A stretch of DNA of 8,793 nucleotides, taken from positions 842,440-851,232 of the forward strand of contig CP070628.1 in NCBI GenBank assembly GCA_020355985.1. The letters are read 5' to 3'. The DNA is from Nitrospirota bacterium (lineage in GTDB: Bacteria; Nitrospirota; Nitrospiria; Nitrospirales; UBA8639). The notes under the pieces were generated by a model. It had not been told where the DNA came from and did no database searches. It saw only the letters and a program-made list of their open reading frames with translations. Of this stretch, positions 1 through 7,981 are shown in pieces; positions within the stretch are counted from its first letter, which is position 1, and each line of letters begins with the position of its first letter. Position numbers and translations under genes: made by a program.

Positions 1-1622
<1,622 letters not shown>

Positions 1623-3050
1623 ATGGGAAATCAGTCAGACGTTCTAAAGATGGAGGAAAAAGTCCATCAGGCCATTAGGGCTCGTGATTTATTGCGTCCA
1701 GGAGACGGCGTTGTCGTTGCTGTTTCCGGTGGCCCTGACTCTGTGGCTTTGTTGTCGTGTTTGGTGGCGTTGTCTTCACGCTGGAATTGGGACCTGAGTA
1801 TTGGACATGTGAATCATGGTCTCCGTGGTGCTGAAAGTGAAGGGGATGCGGATTTTGTCGGAAAATTAGGGAACCATTTTGGTATTCCCGTGAGTATCCG
1901 GGAGGTTCGCCTGAAAAAACAGGATGCCCAATTTGCAAAACAGTCGCTCCAAGCCTTTGCGCGAGAGGCTCGATATCATGCCCTCGAAACAATTCTTCAG
2001 GAGCGTAATTCCACCAAACTGGCAATGGGACATACAGCAGATGATCAAGCCGAAACGGTCTTGATGTGGATGCTTCGTGGGAGTGGAACTGGAGGGTTGA
2101 GTGGCATTCCTCCGAAACGAGGTGAACGAATTGTGCGACCCTTTCTTGAGATGTCACGAAATGACATCTTGGCATATTTGGAGCAGCGGCAACTGACCTA
2201 TCGAATGGATTCTTCCAATAGTCAGCCATGCTATTTGCGAAATCGTCTTCGTCAGGATCTGATACCTCATCTGAAGGAGTATTCTCCCGGGCTTGTTAAT
2301 GTCTTGTCGCGTCAAGCGGAGATCATTCGTGATGATCATGCTTATCTAGAAAACCTAGCAACAGAAGCCTTTCACCAAATCTGTGTGATTGTAGATGAAA
2401 GAAGTTTGCAGTTGGATAGAACTGCCTTGCTAGCCTTGCCAATTGCGATTCAACGCCGAGTTGTTCGATTTGGTCTTCAGCAGTTGAAGGGAGATACACA
2501 TGACCTTCGATTTGATGTCGTCCAACGATTATTGGTTGGTTTGGAACATGGACAATCCGGCTGGACTATGAATATTAATAATGTCGATGTCATCTTGGAG
2601 TATGATCGACTGGTCTTTTCAAAAAGATGGACCAGTCTTCCAGATGACCTGAACCCTCCTCCGTTTAGAGAAGTTGGATTGGACATTCCTGGAACTGTTG
2701 TTTGGCCGTTGACAGGGCAACGGATGGTGGTTTCCATAAATCACTCTGCAAAGATGGCCAGCCAATCGCATAAATTGGAGATGAATCTTGATGCTGACAC
2801 GTTTACTCCTGAATTACGACTAAGGAGTTGGAAGCCTGGAGACGTGTTTTGTCCCAAAGGCTTGGGAGGGCGGCAGAAAAAAATCCAAGACTTTTTCTCG
2901 GATATGAAACTTCCTCGTTCCCAGCGAGCGAAAGTGCCATTATTGGTGGCCCCGGAAGGCATTCTTTGGGTGGGGGGATTACGGGAAGATGAACGGTTTC
3001 AGGTGTCGACGGAGACGAGATCGGTTGTTACGGCAACGTTAACCTTCTGA
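1623..3050 (+). CDS. tilS: tRNA(Ile)-lysidine synthetase
   Basis: TilS attaches lysine to C34 of the CAU-anticodon tRNA-Ile using ATP. This makes the tRNA read AUA as isoleucine and is essential in most bacteria. The 475-residue protein has the N-type ATP pyrophosphatase PP-loop VAVSGGPDSVALL (32-44). It also has HVNHGLRG (62-69), MGHTADDQAET (135-145), LRGSGTGGLSGI (151-162) and YLRNRLRQDLIPHL (204-217), all typical of TilS. The C-terminal tRNA-binding TilS domain is present (about 398-445: LRSWKPGDVF, KKIQDFFSDMKLPR), so this is the long form. The ATG follows the ribF stop with no gap (TAGATG), which favours coupled translation. An in-frame ATG at 1650 is possible, but it has no better ribosome site and is still upstream of the PP-loop. 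hpt follows after 12 bases, an order shared with Firmicutes. Confidence 0.96.
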   Translation: MGNQSDVLKMEEKVHQAIRARDLLRPGDGVVVAVSGGPDSVALLSCLVALSSRWNWDLSIGHVNHGLRGAESEGDADFVGKLGNHFGIPVSIREVRLKKQDAQFAKQSLQAFAREARYHALETILQERNSTKLAMGHTADDQAETVLMWMLRGSGTGGLSGIPPKRGERIVRPFLEMSRNDILAYLEQRQLTYRMDSSNSQPCYLRNRLRQDLIPHLKEYSPGLVNVLSRQAEIIRDDHAYLENLATEAFHQICVIVDERSLQLDRTALLALPIAIQRRVVRFGLQQLKGDTHDLRFDVVQRLLVGLEHGQSGWTMNINNVDVILEYDRLVFSKRWTSLPDDLNPPPFREVGLDIPGTVVWPLTGQRMVVSINHSAKMASQSHKLEMNLDADTFTPELRLRSWKPGDVFCPKGLGGRQKKIQDFFSDMKLPRSQRAKVPLLVAPEGILWVGGLREDERFQVSTETRSVVTATLTF

Positions 3051-3062
3051 AAAAGATATTCT

Positions 3063-3608
3063 ATGGCAGAAAAATTTGGAAAACCGCTAATTACTCAAGA
3101 CGCCATGCGGAGGCGTATTCGCGAGCTAGGTAAACAAATTTCAAAAGATTATCAAGGAAAGGATCTAGTTGTTGTCGGGGTCTTAAAAGGGGCTTATGTT
3201 TTTTTTGCAGACTTAGTTCGTTTCATTCAATTGCCCATTCAGATTGATTTTTTAATAGCCAAAGGGACGAAAGAAGTTGGCCGTCCTGCTAAAATGGTCA
3301 AAGTTTGGACGGAGTTAACCGAAAAGATTGCTAAACGCCATGTATTGCTCGTAGAAGATATTGTTGATTCTGGCATAACCGCGAAATTTTTGATTTCCGA
3401 GTTAAATAAACATAAGCCTGCCTCTATTGCGATCTGTACCTTGCTGAATAAACCGGCGCATCGTCAAACTGAGATTGAGGTCCGGTATGCAGGGTTTGAG
3501 GTGTCGCAAGGGTATATCGTGGGCTATGGGTTAGACTTTGAGCAAAAATATCGTAATCTTCCTTACCTGGCTAAAATGGACCCTGAGCCAGTTCAAAAAG
3601 AACTCTAG
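3063..3608 (+). CDS. hpt: Hypoxanthine(-guanine) phosphoribosyltransferase
   Basis: Hpt transfers phosphoribose from PRPP to hypoxanthine and/or guanine in purine salvage. The 181-residue length is standard for the bacterial enzyme. The type I PRTase fold is shown by GVLKGAYVFFADL (39-51), the PRPP motif VEDIVDSGIT (97-106, Ser103 where Thr is usual), LLNKPAHR (127-134) and the purine-binding C-terminal YIVGYGLDFEQKYRNLPY (151-168). The flexible active-site loop normally holds SSYG and a following TxSSG after the DFM strand. Here the DFL (62-64) is followed by IAKGTKEVGRPAKMVKV, without the Ser-Tyr pair. The gene lies 12 bases after tilS, with only a weak AAAAG upstream. It ends just before the ftsH promoter. 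The family is secure, but substrate range cannot be read from sequence, and the loop change makes the exact specificity less sure. Confidence 0.92.
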   Translation: MAEKFGKPLITQDAMRRRIRELGKQISKDYQGKDLVVVGVLKGAYVFFADLVRFIQLPIQIDFLIAKGTKEVGRPAKMVKVWTELTEKIAKRHVLLVEDIVDSGITAKFLISELNKHKPASIAICTLLNKPAHRQTEIEVRYAGFEVSQGYIVGYGLDFEQKYRNLPYLAKMDPEPVQKEL

Positions 3609-3619
3609 GACGTATACGG

Positions 3620-3649
3620 TTGGCAGTTCTCAAAAAGGCATGTTACAAT
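3620..3649 (+). promoter_or_regulatory. Predicted sigma70-type promoter of ftsH
   Basis: A -35 box TTGGCA (3620-3625) and a -10 box TACAAT (3644-3649) each match the consensus at five of six positions and are separated by 18 bases. They sit 12 bases after the hpt stop and about 75 bases before the ftsH ATG, which puts the expected transcript start near 3656. This is the best promoter-like sequence I saw between genes in the window. It suggests ftsH is transcribed independently of the upstream cluster. Confidence 0.6.
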
Positions 3650-3662
3650 CAATTTGCTGTCT

Positions 3663-3680
3663 TTAGTGCTTTTACACTAA
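3663..3680 (+). promoter_or_regulatory. Inverted repeat in ftsH leader
   Basis: TTAGTG (3663-3668) and CACTAA (3675-3680) are perfect 6-bp arms around a 6-base spacer. They start a few bases after the predicted transcript start, a position that suits either a repressor operator or the first hairpin of the ftsH mRNA. The ends resemble the HrcA operator CIRCE (TTAGCACTC-N9-GAGTGCTAA), but the arms and spacer are too short for it. Confidence 0.35.
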
Positions 3681-3706
3681 TGAGTAGTTGGTGTGGCTAA
3701 ATTGTT

Positions 3707-3720
3707 AAGGGAGTTGCCCT
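3707..3720 (+). promoter_or_regulatory. ftsH ribosome binding site inside a possible short hairpin
   Basis: AAGGGAG (3707-3713) is the Shine-Dalgarno sequence for the ATG at 3725, with 11 bases between. Its AGGG (3708-3711) can pair with CCCT (3717-3720) across a 5-base loop, which would cover the ribosome site. The stem has only four pairs, three of them G-C, so it would be marginally stable. The ribosome site is clear; the masking hairpin is an inference. Confidence 0.5.
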
Positions 3721-3724
3721 GAGT

Positions 3725-5542
3725 ATGAATTCTCGTGTGAAAAACCTTTTGTTTTGGGTATTTGTCTGCCTATTCATGATTCTGTTGTTTAATTTGTTTA
3801 CCGTACCCAACCAACATCCAGAAGACCCTGTCATTTTCAGCGAATTTATGGCTCACTTAGAACGTGGGGATGTGGAAAAAGTCATTATTAAACACAATAA
3901 CATCAGTGCCATTCTGAGGGATGGCACCCGGATCCAAACGTATTCAGTGGAATATCCTGATCTCGTTAAAGTCTTGCGGGAAAAGTCTGTACAAATTGAA
4001 GCTAAACCACCGGATGATGGACCTTGGTATGTCACGTTCCTCCTTTCCTGGGGTCCCTTTATCCTATTCTTAGGTTTATGGTTTTTTCTTATGCGCCAGA
4101 TGCAAGTTGGAGGAAATCGAGCACTTTCCTTCGGTAAAAGTCGTGCACGGATGTTAACGGAGGAAAAGAAAAAAATCACATTTGCTGATGTGGCCGGTGT
4201 TGATGAGGCCAAACAAGAAGTTGTGGAAATCATCGAATTCCTCAAAGACCCACAAAAATTTCAAAAGCTTGGAGGCCGGATCCCTAAGGGTGTTTTGATC
4301 GTCGGACCACCTGGTACTGGAAAAACGTTGTTGGCCAAAGCTATTGCAGGTGAAGCGGGAGTTCCCTTCTTTAGCATCAGTGGTTCGGATTTTGTCGAAA
4401 TGTTTGTAGGCGTGGGGGCATCCAGAGTTCGGGATTTATTTGAACAAGGAAAAAAACATGCCCCGTGTATTATTTTTATTGATGAAATTGATGCGGTCGG
4501 TCGGTTGCGAGGAGCAGGCCTTGGTGGTGGGCATGATGAGCGTGAACAAACGCTCAATCAGTTATTAGTTGAAATGGACGGGTTTGATACCACGGAAGGG
4601 GTGATTTTAATCGCTGCCACCAATCGACCTGATGTGCTAGATCCGGCGTTGTTGAGACCCGGTCGCTTTGACCGCCAGGTGGTGGTGAATCGGCCGGATG
4701 TCCGTGGACGTGCTGAAATCCTGAACGTGCATACTAAAAAAGTACCAATTTCTTCCGGTGTGGATATGGAACAAATTGCCAGGGGTACACCAGGGTTTTC
4801 TGGTGCCGATTTGGAAAATTTGGTCAACGAGGCGGCTTTGTGGGCAGCTCGCCTAGATAAAAAATCAGTAGATCAGATTGATTTTGAAAACGCTAAAGAT
4901 AAGGTGTTGATGGGTGTTGAGCGTAAGAGCATGGTGCTTAGCGAGGAAGAGAAACGGACTACCGCTTTCCATGAAGCGGGTCATGCTCTCATGGCCAAAT
5001 TGCTGCCAGGCACGGACCCTTTGCATAAGGTCACCATTATCCCTCGTGGACGAGCCCTAGGCATGACGATGCAACTCCCCATTGATGACAGGCATAGTTA
5101 TTCGAAAGACTTTTTGTACAACACCCTCTCCATTCTTTTTGGTGGGCGAGTTGCAGAGGAATTGATTTTTCAAAATGTGACGACTGGGGCTGGGAACGAT
5201 ATTGAGCGGGCCACGGAATTAGCCAGGAAAATGGTCTGTGAATGGGGCATGAGTGAAAAGCTTGGTCCATTGACATTTGGGAAAAAAGATGAAGAAGTTT
5301 TTCTTGGTCGCGATTTCGGCTCTAAACGTGATTTTAGTGATCAAGTTGCCTTGGAAATTGATAAAGAAGTCAAACGTCTTGTCATTGAAGCCTACGAACG
5401 AACAACGCGAATGTTGACTGAACATATCCATACATTGCGGGCAATTGCCGAAGCCTTATTGGAAAAAGAAGTATTAGATGCTATGGAAATCGATCACATT
5501 GTTCAGGAGTCTTCGTCGCTAGAACAGATTGCTGCAATCTGA
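3725..5542 (+). CDS. ftsH: ATP-dependent zinc metalloprotease FtsH
   Basis: FtsH is a hexameric inner-membrane AAA+ protease that degrades misassembled membrane proteins and selected short-lived regulators. The 605 residues show the standard order. TM1 is at about 8-26, a periplasmic domain at about 27-102 and TM2 at about 103-123. The AAA domain has Walker A GPPGTGKT (194-201), pore loop FVGVG (227-231), Walker B IIFIDEID (249-256) and the second region of homology RPGRFDR (311-317). The M41 peptidase domain has HEAGH (416-420) and the third zinc ligand Asp492 in [12 protein letters not shown]. No key residue is missing. The start is supported by AAGGGAG 11 bases upstream and by TM1 beginning straight after it. 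The gene follows its own likely promoter. It sits between tilS-hpt and folP-glmM, both classic ftsH neighbours. Confidence 0.98.
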   Translation: MNSRVKNLLFWVFVCLFMILLFNLFTVPNQHPEDPVIFSEFMAHLERGDVEKVIIKHNNISAILRDGTRIQTYSVEYPDLVKVLREKSVQIEAKPPDDGPWYVTFLLSWGPFILFLGLWFFLMRQMQVGGNRALSFGKSRARMLTEEKKKITFADVAGVDEAKQEVVEIIEFLKDPQKFQKLGGRIPKGVLIVGPPGTGKTLLAKAIAGEAGVPFFSISGSDFVEMFVGVGASRVRDLFEQGKKHAPCIIFIDEIDAVGRLRGAGLGGGHDEREQTLNQLLVEMDGFDTTEGVILIAATNRPDVLDPALLRPGRFDRQVVVNRPDVRGRAEILNVHTKKVPISSGVDMEQIARGTPGFSGADLENLVNEAALWAARLDKKSVDQIDFENAKDKVLMGVERKSMVLSEEEKRTTAFHEAGHALMAKLLPGTDPLHKVTIIPRGRALGMTMQLPIDDRHSYSKDFLYNTLSILFGGRVAEELIFQNVTTGAGNDIERATELARKMVCEWGMSEKLGPLTFGKKDEEVFLGRDFGSKRDFSDQVALEIDKEVKRLVIEAYERTTRMLTEHIHTLRAIAEALLEKEVLDAMEIDHIVQESSSLEQIAAI

Positions 5543-5561
5543 CCAGTTGCCCTTCTGGTCA
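5540..5561 (+). terminator. Stem-loop at the end of ftsH (not a canonical terminator)
   Basis: TGACCAG (5540-5546) pairs perfectly with CTGGTCA (5555-5561) around an 8-base loop, and the left arm includes the ftsH stop codon. The following bases are AATAT and then a C run, not a U tract. Simple intrinsic termination is therefore doubtful. It may stabilise the ftsH 3' end or cause partial or factor-dependent termination before folP. Confidence 0.35.
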
Positions 5562-5566
5562 AATAT

Positions 5567-5575
5567 CCCCCCCCC
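5567..5575 (+). repeat. C9 homopolymer tract
   Basis: Nine consecutive C lie between ftsH and folP, six bases after the ftsH stem-loop. The tract is non-coding, and its length could vary by slippage or be misread by sequencing. No role is evident. Confidence 0.6.
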
Positions 5576-5608
5576 AAAGACAACATTTCTATATGGTCCA
5601 ATTTTTCT

Positions 5609-5680
5609 GGAGGTCTTCTGTCGTGAGATGAATCCCTCCGAAGAAATTTCCTGAATCTTGATTTCTTCAGAATAGTTCTG
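5609..5680 (+). promoter_or_regulatory. Structured leader upstream of folP with orphan ribosome site and mini-ORF
   Basis: GGAGG (5609-5613) is a strong ribosome-binding sequence with no gene behind it. It precedes a GTG at 5623 (GTG AGA TGA, two codons) and an ATG at 5628, which opens an 8-codon ORF, MNPSEEIS, ending in TGA at 5652-5654. The end of the mini-ORF overlaps the left arm of a perfect 8-bp inverted repeat, GAAGAAAT (5640-5647) with ATTTCTTC (5661-5668). A second small stem, CAGAA (5668-5672) with TTCTG (5676-5680), follows directly. There is no U tract. This could be a translated leader controlling folP-glmM, or chance; the mini-ORF peptide has no codon bias that names a signal. 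Confidence 0.3.
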
Positions 5681-5713
5681 TATTCGCTAGTCGGTCAAAA
5701 GTACAATACTTCC

Positions 5714-6574
5714 ATGTCAATAGTCGCCTTTCCGGAGATCAGGTGTCGAGAGAAAATTCTTCCTTTGGGTTCCCGGGTTCTCATCATGGGAATTCTGAAT
5801 GTGACCCCCGATTCTTTCTCTGATGGTGGACGGTTCGTTGATCCAATTGCTGCTGTAGACCAGGCGCAAAAGATGATAGGTGAAGGTGCCGACATCATCG
5901 ACATTGGTGGAGAATCTACGAGACCCGGAACGTCCTATGTTAATGAAAAAGAGGAAATTGCACGAATTCGTCCCATTGTAGAAGCATTGGGTAAACGTAC
6001 GAACATTCCCTTATCCATTGATACGCGCAAAGCCGCTGTGGCTCAGGTCGCTCTGGATTTAGGCGTGGCAATTGTTAATGATGTTAGTGCTTTGCAAGAT
6101 GATTCTCGTATGGTACAGGTTATCCAAGAATCCGGAGCGGGTGTGGTCCTCATGCATCGGCAGGGGCACAGTGCTACCATGCAAGATGCTCCACATTATG
6201 AGGACGTCGTGAGAGAAGTGAAAAGTTTCTTAGCCGAAAGAGTTGCGTTGGCTCAGTCGAAGGGAATCCCTCCCGATCATATCATTATTGATCCCGGCAT
6301 TGGATTTGGTAAAACGTGTAACCAAAATCTCAAGATTCTTGCCCAACTTGGTGAAATTGGTAAATTAAATCAACCGCTTATGGTTGGGCTTTCACGAAAG
6401 GGATTTATTGGGGAATTGACAGGAAAGCCAGTGGCTGAAAGAGAAATGGGAAATGCAGCGGCCATGGCGATGGCCGTTTGGCAGGGAGCCCATATTTTGA
6501 GGGTTCATGATGTGGCAGCCATGAAAGATTCGATCCGAGTGGCTCAAGCTTTGCGAAATTCGTGCGACAAGTAA
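5714..6574 (+). CDS. folP: Dihydropteroate synthase
   Basis: FolP joins 6-hydroxymethyl-7,8-dihydropterin pyrophosphate with p-aminobenzoate to make dihydropteroate in folate synthesis. It is the target of sulfonamides. The 286-residue TIM barrel has the expected motifs: MGILNVTPDSFSDGG (25-39, Asn29 as metal ligand), DIGGESTRPG (63-72), SIDTR (101-105), NDVSAL (122-127), IIDPGIGFGK (191-200), GLSRKGF (225-231, Lys229) and RVHDV (263-267). The ATG at 5714 is the first in-frame start after an upstream in-frame stop at 5624. The N-terminal length before the first motif is normal. No Shine-Dalgarno sequence precedes it, which is odd because a strong one lies about 100 bases upstream. The gene is followed by tandem stops (TAATAG) and by glmM after 39 bases. 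The ftsH-folP-glmM order is the same as in enterobacteria. Confidence 0.96.
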   Translation: MSIVAFPEIRCREKILPLGSRVLIMGILNVTPDSFSDGGRFVDPIAAVDQAQKMIGEGADIIDIGGESTRPGTSYVNEKEEIARIRPIVEALGKRTNIPLSIDTRKAAVAQVALDLGVAIVNDVSALQDDSRMVQVIQESGAGVVLMHRQGHSATMQDAPHYEDVVREVKSFLAERVALAQSKGIPPDHIIIDPGIGFGKTCNQNLKILAQLGEIGKLNQPLMVGLSRKGFIGELTGKPVAEREMGNAAAMAMAVWQGAHILRVHDVAAMKDSIRVAQALRNSCDK

Positions 6575-6613
6575 TAGAAGAAATCATATTGTGATCATTT
6601 TAGAAAGAACGTA

Positions 6614-7963
6614 ATGGGACGACTCTTTGGCACAGATGGAATTCGGGGTGTGGCGAATCTGGAACCCATGACCAGTGAAATGGCGATGAAGATAGGCCGA
6701 GCCGCTGCTCATGTCTTTCGCAAACGGGAAGGTCGCCATCAAATCGTTATCGGAAAAGATACGCGTATTTCTGGCTACATGCTGGAGTCGGCCTTAACGG
6801 CTGGGCTGTGTTCGATGGGGGTAGATGTGCTGCTCGTGGGACCGTTGCCTACGCCGGCCATCGCGTTTCTAACCAGAAGTCTTCGAGCCGATGCAGGAAT
6901 CATGATTTCAGCTTCCCATAACCCCTATCAAGATAATGGCATCAAGTTTTTTTCAAATGATGGAATGAAATTGCCGGATGAATTGGAACAACGGATTGAA
7001 CAACTCATTTTATCAAAGGAAATTGAGCATATTCGTCCTACGGCCGGTGAAATTGGCAAGGCCTTTCGTATCGATGATGCGGACGGGCGGTATATTGAAT
7101 TCGTCAAGCGGTCACTGCCTCGTGAGATGGATTTTCAAAATCTGAGGGTCGTGTTGGATTGTGCTAACGGGGCCGGGTACCACGTGTTTCCGAAAGTCAT
7201 TCGTGAATTGGGCGCGAAGGTTTGGGTCACCGGGAATGAACCGGATGGGCTGAACATTAACGAAGGATGCGGTGCGGTGAATCCGGAGCGGCTCCAGCAA
7301 ATGGTGCGCGACCGAAAGGCTGATATCGGCATTGCGTTGGATGGTGATGCTGATCGTGCCATATTTGTGTGTGAACATGGGGGGGTGGTGAATGGAGACC
7401 ATGCCTTGGCGGCCTTTGCTCTGGACCTTAAGCGGCGAGGACGATTAAAGAAAGATACGGTTGTAGGAACAGTTATGAGTAATTTTGGTTTTGACTTGTC
7501 CATGCGGGAAGCCGGCATTACGTTGATTCGCACAGCCGTGGGGGATCGGTACATCTTAGAACGCATGGTCGCAGATCAATACAACTTAGGTGGAGAGCAA
7601 TCCGGCCATATGATTTTTATGGATTTTCATACCAGTGGTGATGGGCTGATCTCAGGGTTACAAATGCTCAAACTCATGAAACGGGAGCAGAAACCTCTTT
7701 CGGAAATTACCCAATGTATGCATTCCACACCTCAAGTCTTACTCGGGGTCAAAGTTTCACATAAACCCGACCTTGATTCTCTGCCAGTCCTCCAGCAAGC
7801 AATTCAAGACAAAGAACAACAGCTCAATAGCACGGGGCGAATTCTTCTACGGTACTCTGGAACTGAACCTTTGCTGCGTGTCATGGTGGAAGGACAAGAT
7901 AATAAGATCATACAAGAGATTGCCGAAGATTTAGTCAGTGTGGTGAAATCGTGTATTCCTTAA
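6614..7963 (+). CDS. glmM: Phosphoglucosamine mutase
   Basis: GlmM converts glucosamine-6-phosphate to glucosamine-1-phosphate in the cytoplasm, on the way to UDP-GlcNAc for peptidoglycan and LPS. The 449-residue length is normal. All four functional loops of the phosphohexomutase family are intact: the phosphoserine loop ISASHNP (98-104, Ser101 phosphorylated), the metal loop DGDADR (243-248), the sugar-specificity loop GGEQSGH (326-332) and the phosphate-binding RYSGTEPLLRVMVEG (413-427). The N-terminal RLFGTDGIRG (3-12) is typical of GlmM and argues against a phosphomannomutase. The start has only a weak AGAAAG ribosome site 7 bases upstream. The gene is probably co-transcribed with folP, and comEC begins 18 bases after its stop with no terminator between. 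Confidence 0.97.
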   Translation: MGRLFGTDGIRGVANLEPMTSEMAMKIGRAAAHVFRKREGRHQIVIGKDTRISGYMLESALTAGLCSMGVDVLLVGPLPTPAIAFLTRSLRADAGIMISASHNPYQDNGIKFFSNDGMKLPDELEQRIEQLILSKEIEHIRPTAGEIGKAFRIDDADGRYIEFVKRSLPREMDFQNLRVVLDCANGAGYHVFPKVIRELGAKVWVTGNEPDGLNINEGCGAVNPERLQQMVRDRKADIGIALDGDADRAIFVCEHGGVVNGDHALAAFALDLKRRGRLKKDTVVGTVMSNFGFDLSMREAGITLIRTAVGDRYILERMVADQYNLGGEQSGHMIFMDFHTSGDGLISGLQMLKLMKREQKPLSEITQCMHSTPQVLLGVKVSHKPDLDSLPVLQQAIQDKEQQLNSTGRILLRYSGTEPLLRVMVEGQDNKIIQEIAEDLVSVVKSCIP

Positions 7964-7981
7964 CCATGTGCGTAAATCCCT

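Noticed and set aside
1675..2229. Long antisense open frame opposite tilS (184 codons)
   Set aside because: It lies fully within tilS, is Pro/His/Arg-rich without any recognisable domain, and is best explained as a shadow of the coding strand.
3590..3604. Intrinsic terminator at the end of hpt (AGTTC-AAAAA-GAACT)
   Set aside because: The stem is only 5 bp, lies before the hpt stop codon and has no U tract.
3663..3680. CIRCE (HrcA) heat-shock operator upstream of ftsH
   Set aside because: Only the outer TTAG/CTAA bases fit. CIRCE has 9-base arms and a 9-base spacer, while this has 6-base arms and a 6-base spacer.
3680..3700. Six-codon upstream ORF in the ftsH leader
   Set aside because: It has no ribosome binding site, and short start-stop runs like this are expected by chance.
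5658..5686. Possible folP promoter TTGATT-17-TATTCG
   Set aside because: The -10 box matches the consensus at only three positions, too weak to call.
7135..7566. Antisense open frame opposite glmM (143 codons)
   Set aside because: It overlaps the intact catalytic region of glmM and has a low-complexity Arg/Ser/Pro composition with no recognisable motif.
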